A stretch of 64,000 bases of DNA from Stentor coeruleus (taxonomy: Eukaryota > Ciliophora > Heterotrichea > Heterotrichida > Stentoridae), in NCBI GenBank assembly GCA_001970955.1, contig MPUH01000336.1, positions 1 to 64,000 of the forward strand, written 5' to 3'. Below are positions 39,521 through 50,493 of this stretch, piece by piece. Made by a program: the position numbers and the translations under genes. Below the pieces are notes generated by a model. That model searched no databases, was not told the origin of the DNA, and saw only the letters and a list, made by a program, of their open reading frames with translations. Positions within the stretch are counted from its first letter, which is position 1. Every line of letters starts with the position of its first letter.

Positions 39521-41047
39521 TTATGAGAATTTTATGGAAGATTTGGAAGGAGAAAATGATGGGAAGATATTTTTTTTTTAATTTTAGCTGAGGATGGTTG
39601 GTTTGGAGAAAAATTATAGGAAAGGATTTATGGAGGTAAGAGTTTTTGGTGTTAGAAGTAAATTTTTATGATATTTTATAATGTGTTTTGGATTATTATT
39701 GGATTTTAGTTATGATTTTGTGTAATGATTTTGTGTAATGATTTGATTTTAGAGCATAATATTTTTTATTGCTTGAAAAAAAAAACAAGAGAAATAGTTT
39801 TCAAATGATATTTTATGTTATTATTGATATAAATATTGATTTAGATATTATGATTGTTCTATGCATGATGTAAATGATATATTAAAGAAGTTTTCATTAT
39901 TAGATAGAACCATTTTCTCAATATAATATTTTATTATGCATTATAAAGACTGATTTTTGTGTATCTCTGAATGATATATTGCAAATTTATCAGTTTAGAT
40001 AGCCTCTATGATTTAGAAAGTATATATTTCAACATAAAACTTTTGATCTGCTAATAAGTATAGTTTAAATGCTCTTATCTCTAAAACATCCTTCCTTAAA
40101 AACTTTATTTTTTGATTTTTCTTCATAATCTCCTTTCTCAACAACCCAATTGATCAAATTATTAACCTTTTCCAACATCTCTGATTCTTCTAAAAAAATA
40201 CTATAGCCGATATGCTTTCACCAAAAAATTTCTTTTATTTTTACCTTAAAACATACTTAAATAGATAGTATGAGCAACAGATCTGAGATCAATAAGTTCA
40301 AAAAAAGGTAAAATAAAAAAACCTGTGCAGTTTTGTCTCAAGCAAATGCATAATTTATAAATTTTTACATACAATTTGTTTTACAGTTATGAATTTCCTA
40401 CATATTTTATCAGGCTAAAAGCATGTTAATAAAATTTTATATTTACTTATAAGAAGGGAGAAAACAATAATATTCTTGTCTTATCGATTGAATATAAACA
40501 TTTCCATATCTTTTTTCGTGTTTTCGTTAGGTAAAAGATAATTTCAACATAAATTTCATATCAACCTTACAGTTTATCATAAAAAGTAATTGCAAAAATA
40601 TTTAAAATTGCATTACTTCAAAGCATTTATCTATAATCTAATAACGGCCTTTTCATCTTCTTATCTTATCTTCATTATCTTAATACCATACTATTGATTT
40701 AACCATTTTCTAATAAATTTCTTTATCATCTAAACTCTTTACCTCTCAAATACCCTCATAAACAAAATATTTCATTTGATCATTCTAAATCTAAAACATA
40801 ATTTTTTATATCCAAAATCTCTTTCCAAAAACATTTCCAATATACTCTTTAAAATAACTTCCATATCTTAAAAACCTTTAAGCTTCAAATCAATAAAATT
40901 CTCAACACCCAATAATTTTCCTATTCCCAAATCATCTTAAAACAAATTTCTAGATATAAATAACTTTATTCAATATATTTTTATATCGAATATTATAGTT
41001 TCTGATATTACATAAATAATTTAAATAATACTTGGATTATAATAAAT
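39521..41047. other. 1.5-kb intergenic region without recognised gene
   Basis: G-rich, C-poor on the plus strand to about 39770, mixed to about 40040, then C-rich and G-poor up to the P5B ATPase start. Holds a 13-bp tandem repeat at 39713-39744. No open frame of note, no RNA gene seen. Confidence 0.55.
39713..39744. repeat. 13-bp tandem repeat, 2.5 copies
   Basis: Unit TGATTTTGTGTAA occurs twice in a row and is followed by a partial third copy. Confidence 0.8.
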
Positions 41048-44000
41048 ATGAGCAAGAATGATTCAGATATTCAGACTAGCATAGATACAAAGGCTTCTAT
41101 ACAAGTTCAATACCTAAGGTCTTCATTAGTTGGGTTACTTGCTTTCATTGTTTGCCTTGTGTTTACTGGTGGCCTTTTCTATCTACCTTATAGATGGCTT
41201 TTATCAGTGCAAAAACTGTTTTATATCAAGTGCGATGTTTATAGAGCCACCCATGCTTTAGTTAGTATTAATGATACCGATCCGGCCATTGTGAAAATTT
41301 ATTCAAAAAAATGCTTGAAATCTGTTTTAGACATTCAAAATACAGATGAAGAAATAAAGCTTATTATGTTTGAATATAAAAATGAAGCTTTCTACTTTCA
41401 AGAAGAACTCGGAATGTGTGTCCCACTTATTTTTAACACCAAATTGAGTTTTGCTTGCTTCCATAGCATGAAAGATGGCATTTGCACGGAATCCCTTATT
41501 GAAAGCAGGCAAAAAATCTTTGGTCCTTCTGTTATAGACGTCCCTGTCCCTTCAGTTTTTGAAACTTTCCTAAATGAAATCCTTAGACCATTCTTCGTTT
41601 TTCAAATCTTTAGTGTTATACTCTGGTGCACAGAAGAATATTATTGGTACGCAATTGCTATATTCTTTATTATGTGTATAACTTTAACTGTTAATATCAT
41701 TTTTGTCCAAAGTAACTTAAGAAAGATCAAAGAATTAGCAACATTTATAACTAATATAAATGTATTAAGAAACGGAAATATAGAAACAATATCAAGCTAT
41801 GATTTAGTCCCAGGGGATATTGTAATCATAACAGACAATTTAACTTTTCCTTGTGACTTGATACTACTTTCAGGGTTTTGTTTAGTAAATGAAACTATGT
41901 TAACAGGAGAGTCACAACCTGTAATGAAAGAAGCCTTACCAGAAATCAATAATGTTTATAATAAAGATAAACTTTATACTTTAAGTGCTGGGACAACAGT
42001 TATTGATAAACATCCTCAAAGTTTTGCTGTTGTTTCTTCTATAGGGTATAGTACAGCTAAAGGAGAATTAGTAAGATCAATATTATACCCTAAGCCTAAT
42101 AGATTTAAATTTGAAAGAGATGCATTGATTTTTGTTGCTGCCATGTTTGGAATGGCTTTAATTGGATTTTTCATTGCTATTAAACCTTTAAAAGAAGGAG
42201 GTTATGCACCTGGCGATATAGCAATAAAATTACTTGACCTTATTACTATAGCTGTACCACCTGCATTACCTTTAACTATGACTATTGGTATTGGATATTC
42301 TATGGGAAGGCTTAAAAGGAAAAAAATAAGCTGTATTTCACAACCAGCAATTAATTCTTCAGGAAGAGTTAGTGTTGTTTGCTTTGATAAAACTGGGACA
42401 CTTACTAAAGATGAAATGGGTTTGAATTATGTTTATGATTTAAATTTTCCTGATAAAGAAATATCCCCTGAAAATGTTAGTTTGGACTTTCAGAAATGTA
42501 TGGCATGCTGTCATTCATTGACTATATTAAATAATGATTTTGTTGGAGACCCAATGGAAATTGCCACATTGAATGCTTTGAAATGGAAAGCCATGGTACT
42601 TGGGAATGGGAAAATCAGTGTTACATCGCCAGATGGTAGGATTTCTTTGGAGAATAATTTCGTTTTCCATTTCTCACCTGAATTGAAGAGGATGGGTGTT
42701 ATTGTAGAAGAAGAAGGAAAAACATATCTTTATATGAAAGGAGCTCCAGAAGTACTGATTCCTTTATGCAAAAACGTTCCTGACGACATTTACCAAGTTT
42801 TTCTAAAATATACAAGAAAAGGTTATAGAGTTTTAGCATGTGCATATAAGATTTTAGACAATTTCGACATGAATTTAAAACTTGAAGACTATGAAAAAGG
42901 ATTAACTCTTTTAGGTTTACCTTTATTAGAAAACCCTATAAAAGATGATGCAATAAATGTAGTTCAAATTTTACAAAATGCTGATATTCATTGTGTTATT
43001 TCAACTGGAGATAATGTTTTAACAGGGCTTTCTGTAGGGAAAACCTTATCATTCGTCAAATCTGATAATGTGATTTTTGGCGATTATGTTGGTTTAGAGA
43101 TTGTATGGGAAAATGATGATGGGAAAAGATTAGAACAATTTCCTACTGAGAGCAATTATGAAATAGTAATGACTGGGAATTTACTAGAAAGAATTGTAAC
43201 AGAAAATCATGAATATATGCCTCTTGTAAAAGAAAAATGCAAAGTTTTCGGACGTATGGCCCCAAAGCACAAAATAATGCTTATCGAATCCTTTCAAGTT
43301 GGTGAAATCATGGTCGGCATGGTAGGTGATGGGGCAAATGACTGTGGAGCTTTAAAACAAGCAGATGTGGGTATAAGCTTAAGTACAGCCGAAGCTTCAA
43401 TTGCAGCTCCATTTTCTACACCTGAACTTTCTAATGTTATCTACACCCTAAAAGAAGGTCGTTGTGCTTTAGCCACATCATTCCAATGTTTTAAATTCAT
43501 GTTCATGTATAGTGTTATTCAATTTACATGTGCAGTTATGTTATATTTAGAACAAACAAATATGACTAATAACCAATATATTTATCAAGACATATTTACT
43601 GTCTTACCTTTAACTTTTACTATGGCAGCAAGTTTACCTCATCATAAACTTTCTAAACGTATGCCTCCAGGATCATTAATATCTGTACCTATATTACTTT
43701 CTATTGCCCTTGTTATTATACAAGCTGTTGGATATATGGTTGCAGCTATATGTATGGTAAAAAGTATGTCATGGTATGATACAGAAACATCATCAAATCA
43801 TTGTGGAGAACAGAGATCTTTTATTGATGCGCCAATTGATACTTTAGAATCTAATGCTATATTTTTACAAGGGACGGTACAGCTTATTGGAATATGTACA
43901 ATTTTTAGTATGGGGAAACCTTTTAGAGAACCAATTTATAAGAATATACCTTTTATGATATCTGTTTTGATATTATTTGCCGGGAATATATACTTTCTTT

Positions 44001-44203
44001 TGGATAGAAGCGAATTTACGTTTAGGTTTATTGATTTGTCGTATGAGGATCATATGGATTATAGGCTGATTATGCTTGGGATTTATTTTGGTGGATCGAT
44101 TGTCACAATGGTTGTTGAATGGTTTATTTTACCTTTGTTGGTTAGATGTATAAGAGCTTGTTTTTGCAGAAAGAAAAAACTTTTGGTTATTGATGCTTAT
44201 TAA
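41048..44203 (+). CDS. P5B-type ATPase (ATP13A2/3-like cation/polyamine transporter)
   Basis: A 1,051-residue P-type ATPase of the P5B class, which in animals moves polyamines across late-endosomal membranes. An N-terminal hydrophobic hairpin is at about 27-60. TGES is near residue 298, the P5B-defining PPALP helix-4 motif near 405, the phosphorylated Asp in DKTGTLT at about 447, and GDGANDCGALKQADVGISLS near 760. About ten further membrane helices are present. P5A enzymes have PPELP instead, so the class is clear. The start context is TTATAATAAATATG. Length is within the family range; no intron or truncation seen. Confidence 0.95.
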   Translation: MSKNDSDIQTSIDTKASIQVQYLRSSLVGLLAFIVCLVFTGGLFYLPYRWLLSVQKLFYIKCDVYRATHALVSINDTDPAIVKIYSKKCLKSVLDIQNTDEEIKLIMFEYKNEAFYFQEELGMCVPLIFNTKLSFACFHSMKDGICTESLIESRQKIFGPSVIDVPVPSVFETFLNEILRPFFVFQIFSVILWCTEEYYWYAIAIFFIMCITLTVNIIFVQSNLRKIKELATFITNINVLRNGNIETISSYDLVPGDIVIITDNLTFPCDLILLSGFCLVNETMLTGESQPVMKEALPEINNVYNKDKLYTLSAGTTVIDKHPQSFAVVSSIGYSTAKGELVRSILYPKPNRFKFERDALIFVAAMFGMALIGFFIAIKPLKEGGYAPGDIAIKLLDLITIAVPPALPLTMTIGIGYSMGRLKRKKISCISQPAINSSGRVSVVCFDKTGTLTKDEMGLNYVYDLNFPDKEISPENVSLDFQKCMACCHSLTILNNDFVGDPMEIATLNALKWKAMVLGNGKISVTSPDGRISLENNFVFHFSPELKRMGVIVEEEGKTYLYMKGAPEVLIPLCKNVPDDIYQVFLKYTRKGYRVLACAYKILDNFDMNLKLEDYEKGLTLLGLPLLENPIKDDAINVVQILQNADIHCVISTGDNVLTGLSVGKTLSFVKSDNVIFGDYVGLEIVWENDDGKRLEQFPTESNYEIVMTGNLLERIVTENHEYMPLVKEKCKVFGRMAPKHKIMLIESFQVGEIMVGMVGDGANDCGALKQADVGISLSTAEASIAAPFSTPELSNVIYTLKEGRCALATSFQCFKFMFMYSVIQFTCAVMLYLEQTNMTNNQYIYQDIFTVLPLTFTMAASLPHHKLSKRMPPGSLISVPILLSIALVIIQAVGYMVAAICMVKSMSWYDTETSSNHCGEQRSFIDAPIDTLESNAIFLQGTVQLIGICTIFSMGKPFREPIYKNIPFMISVLILFAGNIYFLLDRSEFTFRFIDLSYEDHMDYRLIMLGIYFGGSIVTMVVEWFILPLLVRCIRACFCRKKKLLVIDAY

Positions 44204-44718
44204 TTTTAAAGAATAGTTTTAGATATAGTTTTTTTTAATTTTGATTGTGAATCTAGATTTTAAATGATAATTTTGTATATGCATTATGCTGTGGGTATTT
44301 AAAATATGATATGATTATGAGGATGTTATTTTGAGTAGTATTAAAGCGATGATATTATTTTAGGGGAAAATTAATCTCGAATATCAGCTGAAATAAAACC
44401 CATACCCTTGTTTTAACCTTTATAGCAATCTAAAATAAAACCTTATCAATCCAAAACAACCCCTTAATACCCTAAAACGACCATCTAAATCATTTTAATA
44501 ATAATATAATTTTATATCATATCATAAAATTCTATAACATCCTTTACATAATTTCAGTTATTTTAAGCTATTTTTAAGGTTTTTTAAAAACTGTTTTCCA
44601 ATTCAAGAAATAACCTCTTACCAATCATTAAACATCATGCTGTTCTCATAAAAATCCTATAAAACATAGTAAATTCTGTTTGACTAGAGGAAATATGAAA
44701 TAATTAATTCAAATCACA
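44204..44718. other. Intergenic region without recognised gene
   Basis: About 515 bases. G-rich, C-poor to about 44370, then C-rich and G-poor to the next start. No other feature. Confidence 0.6.
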
Positions 44719-46647
44719 ATGGACAAAGAAGCCGAACATCGAATTTCTAGAGAAAGTTCTCTCTCTATCCCTGACTCAGACAGTTTAAGTTTTGATATCC
44801 CCGAGCTTGAAGGTGACAATAACCCTGGGGCTATATTCAAAAAGCCTAGCTCCGATATCATTTTCTTAGAAAAAAACCACACCTCAAGTAAAAAATTCCC
44901 TTTGCCACAAGAGAAAAATAAACATTTACATGCTTTTGTTGAAGAACTTGAAAAGAAACTTAAAGTCCCTTTGCCAAAAGACTCAATAGAATCATTATCT
45001 TTAGCCTTACAAAAAATTATATACAAAAAAATTGAATGCACAACATATGATTTAAAACAACTAATTGATGATACATATAAAATAATACAGAATTACGAAA
45101 ATTATCATATAAAAGACTGTAGACTAAGCCTTGGGAATATACTTTTTACTTTAACAATACAAGATAAAGAAATCTATGTTGGAAAAAAGCAGGAAATAAG
45201 CAAGCTTTTTAACCCGACAAGTGAGATTGTAAAAAAAACAACTGATTTCCCGGATACTGTTTTAGATATGTGCCGAAACTATGAACTTTCAATGCAAAAA
45301 GCTTTTGAAAACTCTATTTATGATAGTACTCCAGATGTTGTTCCATGTAAATCATTGCCTAAATCAGGTTTTTTGCATGATTTACAACTTCAATTGTATA
45401 TTACAAATACTTTAGAACAGAGGACTATGAAAAGAGAACTTGAATGGGGAAAAAGTGAAATGAAAGCTTTAAAAGGTCAGTTAAAAGATAAAATACATGA
45501 TGTTCAGATTAAAATCAGGGATAATAAAAATGAGTTTTTTAAGCTAAAAGAAGAACGGGCAAGGCTTTTGAAGGAAAAAGAGGAAATTGAAAAAAACTCT
45601 GAGGATTTGGATGATAAGAAAAGGAAGTTTTTAAAATGGGCAGATGGGTTAAAAAAGCTTGTTGATAATTTAATAGAGAAAAATGATGTTGGAAATATGA
45701 GTTCATTTCAATCAATGAACAATAGTTTTATGAGTGTTGAGCAGTCTTTTATTAACGAAGAAGATGAACAGAAATCTCTTGAATCCGAGCTCAAAGAGCT
45801 CGAAGCGCAACTTGACAAAGTTCCCAAAGATAGAAAAGACTCTTTGCAAACCCGAATCCAACGTATAAAAACCCGAATCCAAGCTATTAAATCAGAAAAA
45901 CTTATAAGTCAGTCTTCAAGAAGGACTACAAGGCTTAAAACCGCAGTTTGTAACATGCAAAACTTAATGGGAATCAAATACCCTCTTCCTCATACTCCTC
46001 TTTCATCATCACACAAGACTTTAATCTCAGTATCCCAATCCTCATTAAAAAGACCTTCTTTAACCCCTCTACCATTTCCCTTAGCCCCAATCCATAATCG
46101 TTCAACGACATACACACCAATTTCTCCTTTAAATCTTATATTAAATAAAGATAAAATCCCAACTACAAATCAAATCTCTGAAAAAACTGAACTTCATACT
46201 CATGTGAAATCAGAAAGTTGTTTCAATTTTGATATAAAAAAACCCATAGAAACTGAAGAAAAAGATGAGGCTGTTGGACAAACAATGAAAAGTTTAGTAA
46301 TGAGAGAAGCTAGACTTGCTGAAAAAGAAGAGGAACTTATGAAAAGGGAAAAATGGATTAGAGGTAATTTGGAAAAATGTAGAAGTGATAAGGAATATTT
46401 GGAATTATTAAAAAGTGAGAGAATGAATATGAATAGGAGTAAGAAGGAGTTGGAAGCTAAAGGGAAAAATTTGGAAGGGAAATATGTGGAAGTTGAGAAA
46501 ATTGAGTTTGGAGTTAAGAGAAAAAGTGAATGTTTGGATAGGATGAGTATGGAACTTGATGCGGATAGAGTAAAGTTGGATAATGAAAGAGAAGAGTTGA
46601 TACAGAAAATTGAGGATATTAAGAGGTTTGTGGAAGAAAATATATAG
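44719..46647 (+). CDS. Hypothetical coiled-coil protein (642 aa)
   Basis: Not assigned. Residues 1-60 are acidic and Ser-rich, 70-200 helical. A first long coiled coil runs from about 235 to 310 (KREL, KGQLKDKI, EERARLLKEKEEIEK). A second short coil is at about 345-390, then a Ser/Pro-rich linker, and a final coiled coil runs from 530 to the end (AEKEEELMKREKWIRGNLEK). No membrane helix, no motor or enzyme motif. Likely a structural cytoskeletal or centrosomal/ciliary protein, but coiled coils alone do not identify it. Confidence 0.8.
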   Translation: MDKEAEHRISRESSLSIPDSDSLSFDIPELEGDNNPGAIFKKPSSDIIFLEKNHTSSKKFPLPQEKNKHLHAFVEELEKKLKVPLPKDSIESLSLALQKIIYKKIECTTYDLKQLIDDTYKIIQNYENYHIKDCRLSLGNILFTLTIQDKEIYVGKKQEISKLFNPTSEIVKKTTDFPDTVLDMCRNYELSMQKAFENSIYDSTPDVVPCKSLPKSGFLHDLQLQLYITNTLEQRTMKRELEWGKSEMKALKGQLKDKIHDVQIKIRDNKNEFFKLKEERARLLKEKEEIEKNSEDLDDKKRKFLKWADGLKKLVDNLIEKNDVGNMSSFQSMNNSFMSVEQSFINEEDEQKSLESELKELEAQLDKVPKDRKDSLQTRIQRIKTRIQAIKSEKLISQSSRRTTRLKTAVCNMQNLMGIKYPLPHTPLSSSHKTLISVSQSSLKRPSLTPLPFPLAPIHNRSTTYTPISPLNLILNKDKIPTTNQISEKTELHTHVKSESCFNFDIKKPIETEEKDEAVGQTMKSLVMREARLAEKEEELMKREKWIRGNLEKCRSDKEYLELLKSERMNMNRSKKELEAKGKNLEGKYVEVEKIEFGVKRKSECLDRMSMELDADRVKLDNEREELIQKIEDIKRFVEENI

Positions 46648-46899
46648 GATATTTTAATTGGTTAAGTATATGGAGATGAAATTGAGGTTAGAGGGTTTTA
46701 TTGTTTTTTTATGTTAGTATTGATTAAAAAGTATTTGAATTTCAGTTTTTATTGAAAAAATATACGACAATAAACAACAACTTTTATAATAAAATCTTAA
46801 CTAATCTCATATTTTAGCATATTTTCTTATATAAAAGCATCAATCATATAATATTTTATACTTTCCCTAATCAAAAACTTCTAATATCATAAACCTAGA

Positions 46900-47769
46900 T
46901 TATTTAATTCTCCATATCTTCACTGCATCATGCGAAGCTGAAGCAAAAACATTAGGATTCGTTGGATGTGGGACAATTTTAACAACCTGCGACCCATGTC
47001 CTTTCCACCTTTTACTAGGACCAGTATTAATATCATAAACCCCAATTTCCCCATGTTGATCTCCAATAACAATTTTAAGATCACTAGTAAAAGCACAAGG
47101 TGTGACAAAATCCTGTGATTTACTAGTCTGGGCAAATGCTCTAACAATTTGTCCAGAAGATCTATTTGTAATTCTTAATATATCATCTATATGTGTAGAT
47201 GAAACAAATTCTCCATTTCTACCAATATCAGCAGATAAAAGTATTGATTTAAGATTATCTGTATAAATAACCCCACAACGAATATCATAAGTTTGAATAA
47301 ACCCATCAACACTTGCTGAGATATATTGATCAGTATTACTATAAACTTTTACAACAGAGTCTTTAGCTGCTGTAAGATTATCTATAGGATGCTTTTCTCG
47401 AATGTCCCATATTTTTATTGTTGAATCATCAGATGCTGATGCGATAAGAGTGTCGGTGAAGTTCCAGTTTAGAGAATTTACTTTTTTTTTGTGGCCTTGG
47501 AATTTTACAATCACTGAACCTTTTGTCACATCCCAGAGGACGATTGAGGAATCGAAACCTGAGGATATAAACCTACTGTTGTCGTTGCAGATAGCTAAGG
47601 ATGTAATTTCGTAATTGTGTCCTCCAGAGTAGTTCTTGATGTCTTCGCCAGTTAAAGAATTCCACAGTTTTATAGTTCTGTCTTTACCAGCAGTCATAAG
47701 GTAGTCTCCATTTGAATTAAACCCCACAGTTAACACCCCGATTATCTCGAAAGTTATATCAGGCTGCAT
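46900..47769 (-). CDS. WDR83: WDR83/MORG1-like WD40 protein
   Basis: A 289-residue single WD40 propeller of about seven blades covering the whole protein. Diagnostic stretches match WDR83 (MORG1), a scaffold for MAP-kinase signalling also found in spliceosomes: AVGFNSNGDYLMTAGKDRTIKLWN in blade 1, GHNYEITSLAICNDNSRF, SSIVLWDVTKGSVIVKFQGH and the SVDGFIQTYDIRCG segment. Most blades end in WD or related dipeptides. Length is close to the usual 315 residues. Start ATG in context GCAATAAATATG. Family call is good; which of its functions applies here is unknown. Confidence 0.85.
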   Translation of the reverse strand: MQPDITFEIIGVLTVGFNSNGDYLMTAGKDRTIKLWNSLTGEDIKNYSGGHNYEITSLAICNDNSRFISSGFDSSIVLWDVTKGSVIVKFQGHKKKVNSLNWNFTDTLIASASDDSTIKIWDIREKHPIDNLTAAKDSVVKVYSNTDQYISASVDGFIQTYDIRCGVIYTDNLKSILLSADIGRNGEFVSSTHIDDILRITNRSSGQIVRAFAQTSKSQDFVTPCAFTSDLKIVIGDQHGEIGVYDINTGPSKRWKGHGSQVVKIVPHPTNPNVFASASHDAVKIWRIK

Positions 47770-49558
47770 ATTTATTGCATTTATATAATTTTATATTATA
47801 TATACAAAGGTAATTTTTTTTTTTACTTCCAAATAAGACAAGAAGGTATAAAACTTTAATAGTTTTTACAAAGATATAAAATAACCAAACCTAAACTTAA
47901 AATAAAAGCTTCGAAGATATTTTTAGCAATCAACATATAAAAGATGAGTATATAAAAATTTCTAAACAAAATCTACGATTATACTTATAAAAAATAAAAT
48001 ATAGTAAGCTTAGTTATAAACAACAAGATTTTTGACAAATTGATATAGAAGAAAAGAAATAACTTGATAGCTTTAAGTATGAAAATAAGGTAAATAGAGA
48101 GAGGGAAAAAAAGGAGAAATAGCTAAAAGGGGGGAAGATAAAGTGTTTAAGACTAGATATGCTAGAGAAAATCAGAGAAGATAAAGTTCAAAAGCATCTA
48201 AAGTATAAAAAAGTGACTAAATATAAAAGTCTATTAGATTTGCAAAATCCTGTATAAAAGTTTAAGATTTGATGAAATATAAGTGGTGGTCGAATAAAAA
48301 AACCTGAAAATTTTTATCTGAAAAATATTATTAACCCAACTAATTCTAGGTATTACTTAGGATTAGATAAGTCTAATAAATATCTGAGGGAATCTAGTTT
48401 ATAATCCTTTAACTGGATTATTTAGGAGAAATTATATTGACATAACTAAGCTTAATAATGGTAATATAGAGACTGAATCTTTTTATAATAATAATAATTC
48501 AAATAAACAATCAAATAAGAATGTTTTTTAAAGCCAGAAGTTTATTTTTAGATGAGAAAATAAGAATTTAGCTAGTTATGAAAATATTATAATAAGAAAA
48601 AAATTATACATGCTTCGATGCTTTTGTGATTGGGTCAGATGATTAAAGATTTGATGTTGTTTTGAATAAGAATTGTAAGGGTTTTAAGTGCTTATAGCAT
48701 GAAGTTATGAAAAAGAGGGTTGAAATGTAAGAAAATTAATATATACATACTTAAAAACTAAATTAATCATTTATATTTATTACATTTTGGGTCTTTTATC
48801 TTATTAGATCATGTAAAATTTAAATCTTTAAATATGGTTTATATGAAATAGTATAGAATAAACTTATTATAAATCTAAAAACACATGCGATTCTATATAA
48901 CTTCACTTTAAATGCAAGTTTATAATAAATCCTACCACCTTTCTGAAAAAAATTCTACTTTTAAGCTCTAAACTCCTATAATTCACTAAAAGCAAATATA
49001 CTCAAGTTTTTATAAACTATAAATCAACTCCATATCAAAAATTCTACAAAAATAAACTAAAACAATCAGAACTTCAACAAAAATTATTATCAGATAAGTC
49101 ATCCTATCTCAAATTCATTAATAAAAATCTTTAAACTTAAGCAAGAAAATAAATTTTAAGTTTTCTAGTACAGGTCACTAATTAGCACCCACAGACTAAC
49201 TTAAATCACAAAGATCAATAAATTATTTTTATACAAAAATATCAATCCAAACTATCATACAATTATTTCATAAATTTCTCATAAAATCTTAATTAAACTC
49301 TCAGTTTAATTTACATATAAAATCTCTCTTTCTCAGAACTTTTATCTAAAAGCCCCTTTAACCATTTCCAATCCTCTATCTAAAAAAAAAATTATAATTT
49401 CTTAATCTAATCCACTCCATCCATTATTCATAGTTCATCTCTATTCAAGCATTCTCTCATCTTCCAATAATAATTTAAATCTTTCAATCAACTTCTCAGC
49501 CAAAACTCTAATTAGCCTAACCAATAATTTAAACCTTAAATCCTACATCTTCTAATAA
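47770..49558. other. 1.8-kb divergent intergenic region, largest in the window
   Basis: Between the WDR83 and an acylated-protein start, transcribed away from each other. G-rich, C-poor up to about 48750 and C-rich, G-poor from about 48850, as expected for two opposing 5' flanks. A possible decayed coding stretch at 48159-48531 is listed separately. No RNA gene seen. Confidence 0.55.
48159..48531 (+). pseudogene. Possible decayed coding stretch
   Basis: Three short open pieces in different frames look protein-like: MLEKIREDKVQKHLKYKK, then NIINPTNSRYYLGLDKSN, then NPLTGLFRRNYIDITKLN. They are separated by stops and a frame change, and no 15-nt intron of the usual form joins them. They could be the remains of a host gene or a chance run in AT-rich DNA. 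No homologue is recognised. Confidence 0.2.
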
Positions 49559-50416
49559 ATGGGCTGCGGAGAATTATCAAAAATCAAGAAAAGTCAATCA
49601 GTCCCTCTATTGATAAGCGCAAGAGTAAGTAAAGAATTAAGAAGAGGAGAAACTTTAAGCACAGATCGAGACTCAAGGTTTTCCTCAAGAGCAATATCAG
49701 TAAAAGTCCCTGAATACCAGGAAAAAATCTGTTTGAAATTCAGAATTTTTGAAGAGTTTCATGACCTTATCGCCCAAGAATTATCATCATCTGTAGATTC
49801 TCATCAGGTTTTATATGAGTATATTACTGATATAAAAAAAATCAAAAAATATTGGATTATGTTTCGTTCTGCAATCAGCTATTTTGATTTAGCAACTCAT
49901 GGTAGTTGTATTGAAGATTATAAAATCAGTGATGGAGCTGCGATTATGCTTGTTTCATGTGTAGCTTCAAGAAAAAACTTTGACATTGATATACTTTTTC
50001 ATATTGAAACTCCATATATTGTCTTTTTATCTACAGCTAATTGTCATAGGGAGACTATTATTATGATGAGGGCCTGGCAGAATTTAGCATCGGTCATGTC
50101 GAAATTATCGGGTAAGAAAATTGCCTTGTTGGAGAAAATCATGGAAAAATTCACTATATTAATAAACCAATATGAAAAATATACACCAACATCAGATGAA
50201 GAAAGGGATATCAATAAAAGTAAAAAGAACATCAGAAACTTGATAACTGTAATAAAACAACTAATTTATGATTTAAAAGATTCACACAAGCAAATGAAAG
50301 ATTTCGTAGGGACCTTCAAAGCTAAACGTTCAGAAATCGAAGAACTTGGCGAGTTAGCCTTTAAAAAACTCAACTACTCTGGTGATCAAATAGTTCACTA
50401 CATTATATCCAAATAG
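49559..50416 (+). CDS. Hypothetical protein with predicted N-terminal acylation (285 aa)
   Basis: Unrecognised. Starts MGCGELSKIKKS: Gly2 is a myristoylation candidate, Cys3 a palmitoylation candidate, followed by basic residues, so it is probably membrane-bound on the cytosolic side. A Ser/Arg-rich stretch to residue 55 leads into a helical body of 225 residues, with a coiled-coil-like C-terminal half (KKNIRNLITVIKQLIYDLKD). No enzymatic motif. First of four genes within 5.5 kb with such N termini. The next gene begins 77 bp downstream in the same direction. Confidence 0.78.
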   Translation: MGCGELSKIKKSQSVPLLISARVSKELRRGETLSTDRDSRFSSRAISVKVPEYQEKICLKFRIFEEFHDLIAQELSSSVDSHQVLYEYITDIKKIKKYWIMFRSAISYFDLATHGSCIEDYKISDGAAIMLVSCVASRKNFDIDILFHIETPYIVFLSTANCHRETIIMMRAWQNLASVMSKLSGKKIALLEKIMEKFTILINQYEKYTPTSDEERDINKSKKNIRNLITVIKQLIYDLKDSHKQMKDFVGTFKAKRSEIEELGELAFKKLNYSGDQIVHYIISK

Positions 50417-50493
50417 CCAAACCTATATATATCAAAGTTTTATTATAACTCTAACTAATTATCAAAATATAATCGAAAATAGTATAAAACAAT

